DNA of 64,000 nucleotides from Cylicocyclus nassatus (GCA_958299035.1 CATQJL010000305.1:75856792-75920791), one strand, 5' to 3'. Positions 47,779-59,580 are shown, numbered from the stretch's first letter. Notes: generated by a model from the sequence alone, not told the origin. Numbers and translations: made by a program.

Positions 47779-48514
47779 TTAGGTTGAACCGAAAGTTCTG
47801 TCGCACCATTTTCAAAAAATCATAACTTCTTTCGGTCACGACGATTTTGCGCACTTCAAATTTTTTCTGAAAGCGTAAAGCATGTAGTTTCCAAAAGCGC
47901 CCTGAGGAGTTTCCGACATGCTCAGATGGCAGAGATAAAAATGAAAGAACGAGATCATCCGGAATTCGGAATTTTTAAGCAAGAATTCTAGAAATTCAGA
48001 AACAGTGCGATAAAATCCAGAAAAGCCATTATCCTAATTTTTTTCACATTTGATTACTATCTAAGTCAAGTTTGTGCTGATCGAACCCTTCTTTCAAAAG
48101 TTATGATTTTTTGAAAAATAATGCCGAAAAATCAATTTCCTAAGAATTCTTAAGAAATGGATTTTTTGGCATTTTTTTTCAAAAATTCATAACTTTCGAA
48201 AGAAGACCTCAATCAGCACAAACTTGACTCGGTTATTGCTAAAATATAAGAAAACTTAGGATGATGGCTGTTCTGGATTTTATAGAACAGTTTCTGAATT
48301 TTTAGAATTCTTGCTTAAAAATTCCGAATTTCGGATGAACTCGTTCTTTCATTTTTATCTCTGCAACCTGAGCACCTTGAAAAGTACTCAGGAAACTCTT
48401 GGAAGCTACTTGCTTTACGCTTTCAGACAAAATTTGAGTTGCGCGAAATCCTTGTGAGGCAAAGAAGTTATGATTTTTTGAAAATGGTGCGACAGAACTT
48501 TCGGTTCAACCTAA
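47779..48514. mobile_element. Mariner-like foldback MITE, 736 bp
   Basis: Both ends read TTAGGTTGAACCGAAAGTTC inward, flanked by TA at 47,777-47,778 and 48,515-48,516. The arms are inverted repeats nearly to the centre (about 48,146), with blocks such as CCGAAATTCGGAATTTTTAA-like sequence and TTTTTCAAAAATTCATAACT in both. The minus frame at 47,597-47,854 and the plus frame at 48,439-48,624 begin with almost the same residues because they read opposite arms. No transposase. Confidence 0.88.
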
Positions 48515-48516
48515 TA

Positions 48517-51500
48517 TATTCCGCTTTTGAGCACTATCTACGGCAATCGACCTTCCGACCCATCCTTACCTACGCAGCGCGGCAGTTAAGCGGGCGGTCA
48601 AGTCCAGACCTTTTTAAAGCTTAGGGGGATGTGGTCGTAATTTGAACTGAAGAATGTGGAATGAGGGGTTCAGTTCAGTTCAACTGTGGGCCATTGCCAT
48701 TACATTGATAACTTCTGTATGTCTATATCCAGGCACAAAGTAGGCGAATGTTGTGCAGATCAGCAGGTGTATAATATCATTTGACATTGCAAGAAACCCA
48801 AAGCTAGCCTTTTTATTCGGAGCAATGCATTGGGTATTTGCAAAGCATAAGGAAAAACTGGTGCTTACCATAACACTCCCTAGGTGTCGGCCGTAGTGGC
48901 ACGAATGTTCTTCACTGCCCTAATGATTGTCTACGGCAGGGAAGTTGTGCGAGAATAGTAGATAAAAAGTTACGACTGCAATTCGCTTTGAAACACTTTC
49001 AAGACTTCAAAGGACAAAATTGTTCAAAACCAAGGTCACTACAGGACAAAAAACAAATAATATCTAGCAGACCGAGATGGCTAGCCTACTAAGATGGTCT
49101 AGAGGTAAGAAAGGCATAATTTTTCCCTTCTTCAAATTACTTCTGCATTACATATTTTAACTTTTCTATACATCCTCCATCTTATTCATAAATTTCTGAA
49201 TCACTCTGAGACCTTTTCGCTTAGATGCAGATCCCTAAAAATTTTTAGCGGTAGCGATGTCCTAGTTTAGCGCACTAGTGCAAAAAATTCCATCAAAAAG
49301 AGTGTGTATAAAGAGGCGCGATAGCCTTCTCCGGACGATATCGAATAGCACATTTTTAGTATTTCTTACGGTCCTAAAAGTGTTCGAATATGATTTGGCT
49401 TGATTTCAAGCCAAAAGCACCAGTCAAAAACGATCCGTGCTACGTTGATCATTATAGCACTAACGTGGGCAATTACTCATCCAAAAAGAGCACAGGTTTG
49501 ATTCAGCAAAAGAAGATATATATAAACAAGTAACTCGTGCAACTTTGGAGCACTGGCTGATTTGACTCATACATTGTCTGCCAATCCTTTCATTAAAAGC
49601 TCGATGGTTGATTAGCCTCAAATAGTTGTCTGCATTTTGTTGTCACAACTTGCCGTACTGTTAGTCATAAAAAACAACTAATGAGGCAACCAATGACTTG
49701 CTCGTTCGTACCAGGTGATGAATACGCGCCGAGAACATTTTTTTGTGATTCTATGTTAAATTAACAAATCATAAATCAGCAGTCTGATCATACCTGCGAC
49801 AGTATCAAAAATCACCTGAAACATCTATAGACAGGCTAATTTACACAAGAATATTTTCTGTGATTTTACGCTAATTTAACAAATAGAAAAGCAGCCGCGC
49901 TATGAAACCTGCGACAGCGTCAAAAATCACCTGTAACATCCACAGACAGACTATATTTAAACTCTGTTTACTTTCCGAATGTGCAAGAAGCAAATCTAAT
50001 TATGAAGTGAAGTTATTAAGTTATGACTAATGCTAACGAACTTGCTCACTTCGTAAACCAAGGCTTCAGCACAAAATAAGCACTCTACCATATACAAATC
50101 TGAAATTGGGGATATCCGCTCTCAATATACTTGAAAACTAAGCTCGAGAACTATACGTTTTTAACTCCCTTGCCCTCTTCTGTCCCTCTCCCCACTGCAC
50201 TCCTAGTCAAATCCCCCGTCCTCCTCTAATCTAAAACCATATATTGCCATACTGAGGAAAAGCCTGTGTTAACTAATATGGGTCGTGAGCTATGAATTTA
50301 TCAGCATAGGGACCAAGCCTAACAAGGCGCAATTGCCTCATCTAAAGTCAAGTTGGCTGGGTCAAGTAAAGGTTACATAAGAGCAGGCATAACCTTATGA
50401 GGAGGTAGGACTGATCCCAGTAAACGTATCTAGTCAAAAAAGTTTTTTTGCAATTAAGTTTAAAGTCATTCACTAACACAAAACTCATAATTTCTACATT
50501 AGATGCTTTGGCTTTGTGATAGCTTATGGTACTTCTGCCTTCAACCTCCTGCGAACGGTCGATTAGCTTTTAGCTTTGACTAACTCCAACGATTAAGGAT
50601 GGAAGAATGAGTATCCGGTGGAGGGAAATGGCTAGTCCACTGAATCTTGAAAGCAAGTCAAGGCGAATTCAGCGAGACCGAATAATTCGCGATCTGCGAG
50701 AAAGTAACTTTTAGTAATGGGACAATTCCGAAGTGCTCATTTCGTTCACTATTGACAGAACCTATGTATAATCACCACTTTTTTGCATTGTAAAAGACCA
50801 TTGAGTATGAATAAATAATAAGTAATAAACTATTATAGATTACGAAGTAGAGGCAGCGAGGATGGAGGAGAGGTCGGTTTTCGCATTATTTTTCTTGTTC
50901 AACAAAAACATAGAGTTTGGTCTCTAGCGTGATTAGAGGAACATGTAATTACGAGGCATATCGCATCTTTTAAAACCTGTCGCAATTGGCTTTCTTGAGG
51001 TTAGGAAGAGGAGAGGTTTTATGAGGGAACGAAATCTCAAGACGGGTGTGGAGTTATCGTCCTTTTTCCATACTGTTGCGATTGCAATTCTCTCTCTACC
51101 CATTCCTATCGAGTTCCAGGTCGAGATTGCCGACTCCATGCTGAACCCTCGATATATCGCCTTTCACTATTCAATGTGGTAGGTAAGGTCTATTCGTACC
51201 AAGCAATCAAATCTCAAACCAAAATCAGACAGATGTGTCTCAACCGTCTCGCAAACTATTTCCGATATGCTTCAAAGATTCAGAGAACCTTTCACATTTG
51301 GATCATCAGTGGAATGCTGTACAGAAAATAAAGGAGAAAGAAGCGCTCATAATGAATTCTGAAGATAATGCCATTATACCAATATGACCCGAACCACGGT
51401 AAGCGCTGGCCATGTCATTGGGTTGAAAAGAAAAGAATGTCGTTTACTATGGCGGAGCAACGAAACGAATCCAAAAGATGTACGAGTGATAGCATTTGAT

Positions 51501-51623
51501 AAAGCGAAGCGATCTTCACAAGATAGCGTCCGAACACTGGCTTACGCAAAGCTTAGCCAAAATCCACGAGCAATTTCTTACTTGCTTATGCGCTTAGCAT
51601 ATATACATGCAGTCATCCATACA
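48517..51623. other. Intergenic DNA with one tandem duplication
   Basis: No gene recognised. A GC-richer patch at 48,540-48,600 follows the mariner-like MITE. The tandem repeat at 49.73-49.96 kb is listed separately. A minus-strand frame at 51,139-50,933 starts MESAISTWNSIGMGRERIAI, but no exon structure or domain could be attached to it. Confidence 0.45.
49733..49962 (+). repeat. Two-copy tandem repeat, ~117-bp unit
   Basis: 49,733-49,848 and 49,849-49,962 are diverged direct copies. Both contain GAAnATTTTnTGTGATT, TTAACAAAT, ACCTGCGACAG and CAAAAATCACCTG followed by ACATC.ACAGACAG. No further copies are seen. Confidence 0.75.
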
Positions 51624-51625
51624 TA

Positions 51626-51841
51626 CAGTCGAGTAGATTTAGCGGTAAATATAGTGTGCTTGCACAGAAGGTGAAATGCGGCAAAATTGGCGCGTGAAGA
51701 AATAGCTTCGACTGTGACGCCGGCCAATTGCGCGCGCAAAATTCCCGCAGTAGTGGCGTGGCTACTTGTTCACGCGCAAATTTCACCGCATTTCACCTTC
51801 TGTGCAAGCACACTATATTTACCGCTAAATCTACTCGACTG
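51626..51841. mobile_element. TA-flanked palindromic MITE, 216 bp
   Basis: The ends CAGTCGAGTAGATTTAGCGG and the exact inverse are flanked by TA at 51,624-51,625 and 51,842-51,843. Inverted identity continues through AGTGTGCTTGCACAGAAGGT and GCGTGAA, giving arms of about 85 bp around a GC-rich centre. The reading frames through it on the plus strand are artefacts. The TA flank points to a Tc1/mariner-mobilised element. Confidence 0.85.
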
Positions 51842-52104
51842 TACACTTACCATATTTTGTGTTGTTTGCAAATCGTGACCGAGATTGCTAGAACGCTTCA
51901 TTGGCTAATGTTTCGGAGCTCGCCTTGGTCAGATGAAACGAGTGACAGGATCTGCAATCTATTCTACGTCTCTGCAGCAAAATGATCAAAGTGTCAAGAT
52001 TATTGTTGGATTACTAGGCTCAACTGAAAGCCGGTAGCCAAATATTACCTTTTAGGTTACGCCAACGAGATTTACTGCCAGAGCGATGACTACTGACCGC
52101 ATAT

Positions 52105-52828
52105 GGGGACCACTATTCAAGCAGAAAATCAGATCAGAAGAACCGAGGTAGGGCGCGAGTTCACGTGTGATTGTGGTGCATTCCTATTTGCATTTCATTT
52201 TTGGGCTTTTCGCATGAATCCAAAAGCGATGATGTTTACAATTCGCGAGCTAAGATTTTTACTGAAACTCCAAGATTTGTCGGGTAGAGGAACGAACACC
52301 TCAATTAGCACCCCCACCGCTGACTGCTCTTCCTTTCGTCCTACTGTTGTGCATCGTGTTAGGACCAATAGTCCGCGGAGGCGATGCCTATTTGAGGTGT
52401 TCGCTCCTCTAATCAGATTTGTCCCCGCATGTTTCTGAACCCGCTAAAAACCCAGAGGAGTGGATATGCGCGATTTACCTCTGCCATCCAAGTCTGCTTT
52501 GATGCAAACACGCAGCGAGCGCGCCGTCTCACCTACATATGTATCTCTTGTCGCAGTCGTCGCAGGAGACCATGTGGATGACCCCGGTGGCTACGCAATC
52601 CCCGCCTCTGCCCTGAGGGCATATAGTGCAATTTGATGTGATGTAGGTGCGATCGTAAAGACGATGCGAATCAACAAGTTCTTCAAATTGCTTAGAGGCA
52701 ATTCCACATTCTACACTTACTATAGTTTTTTTGAGTACGTTTCGTTGGGTGCCAATCAGAAGACGTTGCGCGCGAAGGCTGAACCCGGAGAACTCCGTCT
52801 GTATAATTAACAGCACACAATTTTTCAT
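52105..52828 (-). pseudogene. GIY-YIG endonuclease end of a Penelope-like retroelement
   Basis: This is the C-terminal endonuclease part of a retrotransposon polyprotein, which would nick target DNA. In the minus-strand frame from 52,828 the sequence reads LVDSHRLYDR, then NCTICPQGRGGDC, GVIHMVSCDDCDKRY: the Cys-rich block preceding the catalytic motif. A single-base frameshift then leads into YVGETARSLRV, the YIGET..R catalytic motif. Further on come STPLG, an in-frame stop, and QKHAGTN. A 134-bp MITE interrupts there, after which GVSVKILAREL resumes in the same frame once the insert and one target duplicate are skipped. A second frameshift leads to FWIHAKSPKM and TITRELAPYLG. Penelope-like assignment rests on this order of motifs, known from that family. 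No reverse transcriptase was found upstream, so it is a 5'-truncated dead copy. Confidence 0.8.
52282..52415. mobile_element. hAT-type MITE with perfect 8-bp target duplication
   Basis: Flanked by direct GATTTGTC at 52,274-52,281 and 52,416-52,423. The terminal inverted repeats are GGGTAGAGGAACGAACACCT and, inverted, TGATTAGAGGAGCGAACACC, continuing through TCAATTAGCA / TCAAATAGGCA. An 8-bp duplication is the hallmark of hAT transposition. The 134-bp element is inserted in the GIY-YIG relic and is therefore younger than it. Confidence 0.85.
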
Positions 52829-55800
52829 CCTTTGTTGATATTTTCAGACTATTCTCACAATGATTTGATTACTTATTTGAAGTTTTGCCACAAAATTTGT
52901 AATCGACCTTTTAGAGGACAAAAAAGCATACACTGGAAAAGGTGAAAGACTAATGATATAGAAGAAGCATTAATTAAGAGAATGTATAAATATGTACAAG
53001 TTTTCTGCCCTATCGCTCCCAGCGCGCGACGAGTTTTATTTGCCACCCACACGTAACGAGGCTCCCCTTTTTTTAGGGTCATAAACCAAGTGGAACACGG
53101 AAAATGACAAACCTCCGATAAGCTATGAAGTATATATTTGGAATTTTGACCATGTCATTTAGGACAAGTGAAACATTTCGCTCGTATACCATGAAATCAG
53201 AAGTAATATAGCTGAACCATTCTGATATATAAGGGCATTTTATTCTGCTGACAAAAAAAGAACGGTTTGAGTGCAAAAATTCAATTCAGACTCTTTTTCT
53301 CTAGGTCATAAGCTAAGAAAGGCTTATTTGATGCATAGTGAAGCAAGAACTCAGGGAATAGTGAAGCAGAGTGAATATAAGGTTAGATTTGGTTTTACTT
53401 GTGCATAAAGCGCACAATGCTCTGACTTATGAACTTTAGGATGGTCCAGATGCAAAAACATAGATGAAGTACGCATGAAAATTTTTGTTAGTAGTCGATG
53501 TTTAGAAAATTAAGAGATGAAATCTAACACCAGTAAATAGCCTTCACGCAGATACCACACATAGCTCATCATACATCCAGACTTATTCTATTAGATGCGT
53601 CTGAAAGAGTGTTGAGTGATATCGAAACTCGAGAGCGGACCCATTGATTGTGAGAGAAAACTGCAAAAACAACATCAATTAGACGGGTAAGGACGTAATG
53701 TGTCCATACATAGCAAATGACAGAGTGGAAAGTTTTCAGAAAAGCTTGCAGGCTTCATGCTCGGCTTCGTTTGATTAGCTGAATTGGCAAAAAACAAACA
53801 GACGGAGATTTTACATTAGCATTACTCTAGCAAGATTGTTGCAATAGTGTTTGGAGTATCTGGTATCCCATGAGGGAGAGGAAAGAGTTTCATTAGTTCT
53901 AATTAATGTTGGCAGCATTTTCACACACATTCTGTTTGTTTTTACGATGATGTTTATGCTAGTAAGCAGTTCTTGCTAATGCTCTTATCGAATTGAATAC
54001 TATGAGGCACCGGATAAATTAAAATTTTAAAAAACTCTGCCACATGCAGATTATATGTACACTAGAAACTTGATAACATTCGTGGCAGGACAAAAGGACT
54101 CCAGCAGGAAGCTGGGGGAAGTCTCCTCATGACGTTTACTATTAGGTCGGCTAAAAAATAACTTCGTTTTGGCATAAAAATTCATAAAAGCTTTCCTACC
54201 TGTTTTTATCCTTGTTTTTTTGTGGAGATGTAGCTTAAAGCTTCTTTCACCATATCTCAACTATCAAGGATTTTCAGTTACCAGTAAGAGACAGTTATGT
54301 CCCAATATGGCTAAAATTTCAAAAGCTCGATCTGCCACTGTTTTGTTTTCTTGCTATAATAGAGAATAGCAGTTTGGGTTTTGGGTACAGATAAGTTTTC
54401 CTTAATTGGCGAAGAACATTGAAAATTGTGTTGCCATTCTAAAATTCTTTGACCAGAAAACCAAATTTTCGGATATTCGCGCACAATGAAAAAACTAGGG
54501 TTTCTTACTTTTTTGCGGATTTCTTACACCAAAGATTTTACTTTCCAATTCTCATAGAAATGCTCTCTCCAGAGACACCGAAAACTGAGCAAAAAATTGT
54601 CTGCAGCGTTTACAGAAGCCGCAAAAGCGACCGAAATTATTTATTAGCCAACTTAATAAAAACTTTGCGGAAAATAGCAAGGAATTGAACAAAAAAGGAA
54701 AAAAGTCGTAGATTGGTTGGTACTATACGGAAAAAAATGTCCATGCACTGATTGGCAAGCAAGATCTTATCCAAAGATAATTAGCTGGTTAGTTCAATGC
54801 CACGAATGAGACTGCAGCATTGCATGGATTTCGTACTCACATACACTGAGAAGATTGCAGGAAATAGTCATCGTTACTCATTTAGCATATTTTCTAGCTT
54901 ATATGATTAGCATTGCATTTAAAAGGATGAATAAATTGTGGAGTAAAATGCTTATCTATGAAGAGAAAAAAGGCAAAAAAGAATGATCGACACTGAACCT
55001 TTTTAAAAAGTAGTGAGCATTGGGAAGATGAAGGAAAGATTGTTTGCATTTTTTCTTAGCTCTTCCTGGCCAGTAGACATGAAATTATTTGGGCGCACAC
55101 TGATTTGCACTGGATGTCTGGAAAAACTGAGCCAAATGACCCGGAAGATTTTGAAAAAATTTAATGGATTTTTTATTTTGTATTATGCAAGATAAAAGAT
55201 TCAAATTATAGTCCTGTTCCCTAATTTTAAATGAAAAAGTAGAATAGTAATAATTTCCTTGCTGGCTCTCTCGAAAAAGAAATTTTATCTGACTAGACAG
55301 TTCTATACAATTTTTCAACCAGAAAAATCTACATTTCCCAAAAATCTACTTCTTTGGCCCAGAAACCAAAAATAAGATTGCGATCTGGCTCATAAAAACG
55401 GTTGCATCTTGACTAGATAACACTGATTTTTGTGAAGTTTGGACACTTGTTATCAGGATTCCGTAAAAAAAATGTTTCCAAGACGCTATGTGAATAAATA
55501 TGCATTACAGATTGCTGAGAGCAACACGCAACCATATTTTTTTCACTAAATATTCAAACATAGGAAGTGGATGCTAGTCAGCTGACAGGATTTCTTTTTC
55601 GTCTTCATCAGACTGACTACTTGCAATTACTCTTTTTTTGTAAAGTCTCAAGGCACCACTTATTTCTGAATTCCAGTCACTACCAGGTGTCTTCTTTAAG
55701 AGAAATGCAAAAACATGACTTTGTGTATAGCAAAAGTGCTAATCAGACATCTGAAGTTAAAAGCCAAGGCTTGTCGCCGGAACCTGAGAATTTACAGCTG

Positions 55801-56024
55801 AGCCTGCTGATGTCAAGACAGACAAGGACTTATGTACTTCAAAGAGACTTAGCGTGAAGTTCCCATGGGTAATGGAAGTTTCATCTATAAATTCAATTCT
55901 CTACGGTGTTTTTTGGATGGAAGTTAGCGACGTATTTGAGGTCTCATGAGCAACAGTCCAGCATAATTTTAGAGGTTAAGAGCAAAGCTCAAAATACAAG
56001 ATCAGAAAATAACCTTGCTAGATA
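52829..56024. other. Intergenic DNA, no gene recognised
   Basis: No gene recognised. TTAGGTCGGCTAAAAAATAA at about 54,144, after TA, looks like a single mariner-type terminus, but no matching right end was found. Plus-strand frames at 54,449-54,688 and 55,567-55,857 have protein-like composition in parts but no identifiable motif. Confidence 0.45.
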
Positions 56025-56026
56025 TA

Positions 56027-56531
56027 TTGGCTTTCTCATAATTTTTTACTCTTTTTACCCTAACCATCAGCATTTCTCGAGAACAGGCCCTTCAAAATAT
56101 ACAAATACATGATTGTAATTCTGTACGTATGGGCAATATGATCACATGCGTGAGAGGAGCTCAGGACGTCTAGCGGCGGAGTTTGCCATTTTATCTCACT
56201 CATTTTTTTTCTTTATTTCTAGCCATGGAAATTTGGGAAGTGTACAGTTTATTACGCGATGCATCAAGCATATGGTAGAATAAATGGGGGATTTTTTAGA
56301 TGATTTGGGGCGCAGATACAGTTTTTTTACAGAAAAGTTCGTTTTCGATTACTATTAGGTTTCAGCGTAAAACTTCGCGTGGGATATGAGTTGAGCAGAC
56401 TTTTGACGGCGTGACCCTTGTAGAGCTTGCTTTGCCCTGTCGAATGATTATTCAAGCCACACCAGATGAAGCAAAGATGCGAAAATGAGGCGATTGTAGT
56501 AAAAACGATAAAAAATTATGAGACACCCTAA
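56027..56531 (+). mobile_element. Mariner-like MITE, TCTCATAATTTTTT family, copy 3
   Basis: The left end TTGGCTTTCTCATAATTTTT after TA (56,025-56,026) and the right end GATAAAAAATTATGAGACAC plus CCTAA before TA (56,532-56,533) are terminal inverted repeats. The interior contains CATCAGCATTTCTCGAGAAC and the box TTGTAGAGCTTGCTTTGCCC at 56,418, shared with the copy at 36.9-37.4 kb in the same order. It is 505 bp and non-coding. Confidence 0.82.
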
Positions 56532-56533
56532 TA

Positions 56534-58100
56534 GTGTTGCCTTTTTTTATGACAGAATATCTGGAGCCATATATTCCACTATAAGATGCTTCGTATATCA
56601 CCATTGTATTGTACGGTTAGAAAAACCAAAACAGAAAGCCTGAAACTGCATCAGTAGCAACAAGCTGGCTCAGTTCTCTTGATTCTTCACGAGATTGATG
56701 TAAAACCATGCATTTTGCTTGTAATCAAAACTGAACACTTCAGCCGAGGATAACCAGTGCAGACTTCGTTCGACCTTAAGGTCTCATAAGTCTCAACCTC
56801 AAAAATTTTTGTGAAAGATCAGTATATAATATAACGTTTGCAGAAATTTTTCGAGTCAAAAGTTGTGCGTTTTGGGGTTCTTATTATTTGGACTTTCCAT
56901 TTTAACTCTTGAACAATGGAGATCCTCGTAGTAGATGGTACAAAAGCACAAACCACTCAAAGATTTTATTTTGCACCAGATGACTGTCCACCACAATCAT
57001 TTACGAAAGTACTCTCCGATCGCTTTTTTTTGCAGAGAATATTTTCTGCGCAAATATTAACAGGCGATGTTGCGTGGTAGGACATTTTTGAGCAGGTCAG
57101 GCAAGAGAGGAATAAAATTCTCCTTTCCGTGAAGTTTAGATAAGGCGTAAGCTGACCCACACCCGTCATTGAGATGGACAGGAAAGCGACAATGAAATGC
57201 GTTCCACAATTAGTTTACAGCTGTTAAGGAAACCGAATAAACTCAGAGTGCGGAAGGAATTTTATTTTGTGCTTTAATTGACATCTTGTAACTAAATTTC
57301 TGCTAGCCGTAGTTCGCATCACTACCGCGGCAGAGTGAACATTCGAAACTGTAATCAAAATATCATTTAATAGAGCAAAGGTTTTACAAATATGATTTCC
57401 GAACATCCGCTTAAAATGCAATCTCAGGTATGGACACGCATGCACTCTCCACATCATTGTCCAGTTACCGAATTTTGTATGCCTAGAATTGCAAAGAAAT
57501 AGAACTTCGGATTTTTTGTGCCAATTTTGATGTTCCCCGCAGACTAGTAGAGAGCTGGAAATTTATGGTCATTATTTCAAAGGTCATTACTACAAAATCA
57601 ACTATGAAGAAACCTAAAATTGAAATATTCAAAATTTTATTTTCGATTTCTAGCCGTGGAGAAATCACTGAAATTTGCTTACTATGTCAAGTGACGCGTG
57701 AACAGTTTGGAGTACGTAATTTTTTTGGAAGGAAAACTATTTTTTCAATTTTCCGGGCATATAGAGCCTTTAAAATTTTATATTCAAGCTTCAGGTGTAT
57801 CCTTGATGCAAATATGGGAACTTCTTTTTGTAGAGCGTGCTTCGGTATAGTGCTACCCTATTTTTTTTCTTACTTACCCTGCAGCAATATCTCTTGATAG
57901 CACATGATGCGACACTATTTTGCGACAATAATAAAAAGCATTTTTGCTTTGTAAACAGTATTTACTACAACTGCCTCTTTAATTTTCTGAATTTTTTTCC
58001 TATTGCAACATAGGAATTTGTTTGTTTATAACAATAAGCCACTGCAACATTCTGATTGTGGATTGTTTACGCGTTCCGGTGATTCGACCGCAGCCGCGAC
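56534..58100. other. Intergenic DNA upstream of the collagen gene
   Basis: No gene recognised. 57,540-57,860 contains TTTTGTAGAGCGTGCTTCGG at about 57,827, the internal box of the mariner-like MITEs, so an old copy of that group probably lies here; its ends were not found. The 110-codon frame at 57,565-57,897 runs through it. Confidence 0.45.
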
Positions 58101-58115
58101 CTGTTTAGTCAACAG

Positions 58116-58124
58116 CATAAAAGG
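58116..58124 (+). promoter_or_regulatory. Candidate TATA-like box of the collagen gene
   Basis: CATAAAAGG lies 109 bp upstream of the collagen start codon, at a plausible distance for a core promoter given an outron that is removed by trans-splicing. Seen only as a motif match; no other promoter element was recognised. Confidence 0.35.
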
Positions 58125-58217
58125 CAGTGCACTGACTCCTTAGTAAAAGTTACGTTGTTCTACTTTCATTCTTTAGCACAACTTGCTTGCTAGGTTCTAA
58201 ATTTACCTTTTATAATT

Positions 58218-58232
58218 TTTTTTACTTTTCAG
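58218..58232 (+). promoter_or_regulatory. Probable spliced-leader acceptor at the collagen ATG
   Basis: A run of T residues ends in TTACTTTTCAG immediately before the ATG at 58,233. With no upstream coding exon in sight this is best read as the trans-splice acceptor of an outron, leaving essentially no gene-encoded 5' UTR. It is also the main reason for choosing this start. Confidence 0.65.
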
Positions 58233-59573
58233 ATGGACAGCCATCTCGCCAATCTCACCACCGGCGCTGGGCTGATAGTGGTTGCAGTTTGTCTGTTGTA
58301 CGTGCCGTACCTTTACAGTACGACCGACTCCATCAAAAATGACGTCACAATTAGGATGGACCAATTTAGGGTAAGGATTTTTGACAAATGGGGGTCTAGC
58401 AAAATTTAGATTACCAATTTAGATGCACTATGAAGAGATAACAATCTCACTTCGTGAGCACAGTACAAGACACGGAACCATCCGTAGGGAAAGACAAGCC
58501 CAGGGTGTATGCCAATGTGGTGGACAGAACAACTGCCCAGGAGGTCCAGCAGGTGCTCCGGGTACACCTGGAATTCCTGGAGAGCCTGGCAAACCAGGTT
58601 CTAGAGGACCACCAGGTATGAGTCACATCATTAGCGATAAAAGTTAAACTGGCAAATGCCGCAAATTTAGGAGCACCCGGAATCATTCCACCGATGGAAG
58701 ACCGGGGAGATGGAAGCTGTAAGATTTGTCCACCAGGCCCGGTTGGTCCACCGGGACCACCCGGAACACCAGGATCTCCTGGAGCAAACGGTCACCCCGG
58801 AAGTCCTGGAATGGATGGACCACCAGGAGAGAGAGGACAAGCTGGTATGTCTCGACTTTGCTCATTTGAGAGATCAAAAGAAAAAATGAGCAAAAATTCT
58901 TAAAGAAAAAGTAGAATCTAAAATCTCAAAATCTGCATTTCGTCTCCGTAGCGGAATAAGTTGAACTGCAACATCGAACAGTTCAAAGAGCACCTATGGT
59001 TGTTTTTATATCAAACACGCATCAGAGATTGCCCTCATGATGGCTAACACGCAAGTACATTTTATGAGCACAAAAAAGTCAATCTTCTTTTGCATTATTT
59101 GTTGAAATACACGTAAACAACATCTCTAAGCTATTAGATCAAGAAACATGTTTTGTCTTACAGGACAGCCTGGTAATCCTGGCGCTCCTGGTCCTAATGG
59201 ACCTCCTGGCCCGCCTGGTGAGGCAGGACGCGATGGACAAGAAGGAGGACAAGGACCACCAGGCCCACCAGGACAGCCGGGAGCACCAGGTAGCGGTGGG
59301 GCGAATGGAGATCCTGGTAGACCAGGACCACCTGGTTCTCCTGGTACTCCTGGCGAGATGGGAGTTCCTGGAGAGAGAGGAATGGCCGGTGCTCCCGGTA
59401 ATCCAGGAAGAATGGGACAACCTGGACAGCCTGGATCTGATTCTTTGTATTGCCCTTGTCCAAGAAGATCGCACGCCCTTGAGGCGAGAATCAAGGCGGA
59501 GAGAGCCGCTAAAGTTGTGAAGAGTGCGAAAGCTGTAAAAGCGAAAGCGGCAAAGGCTGTGAAGAAACACTAA
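58233..59573 (+). CDS. Cuticle collagen, four exons, 304 residues
   Basis: A structural protein of the nematode exoskeleton, secreted by the hypodermis. Exons 58,233-58,370, 58,423-58,615, 58,671-58,844 and 59,164-59,573 total 915 nt. The introns (52, 55 and 319 bp) have GT/AG ends. An N-terminal hydrophobic anchor or signal (about residues 10-28, [18 protein letters not shown]) is followed by IRRER at 66-70, a probable subtilisin/furin-type cleavage site. Cys 76, 78 and 84 precede the first Gly-X-Y block (about 86-114). Cys 127 and 130 interrupt, and a long Gly-X-Y block (133 to about 259) follows with a junction at exon 3/4. After it Cys 265 and 267 (LYCPCPRR) lead into a 45-residue tail that is Lys/Ala-rich ([17 protein letters not shown]). 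The Cys-flanked triple-helix layout is that of nematode cuticle collagens; which subfamily is not determined. The basic KA tail is unusual. Confidence 0.95.
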
Positions 59574-59580
59574 TACAATG

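Noticed and set aside
51384..51878. Plus-strand frames of 96 and 63 codons
   Set aside because: Both extend into or lie within the 216-bp palindromic MITE and show no exon signals.
52103..52438. 111-codon plus-strand frame
   Set aside because: It is antisense to the GIY-YIG relic and crosses the hAT-type MITE.
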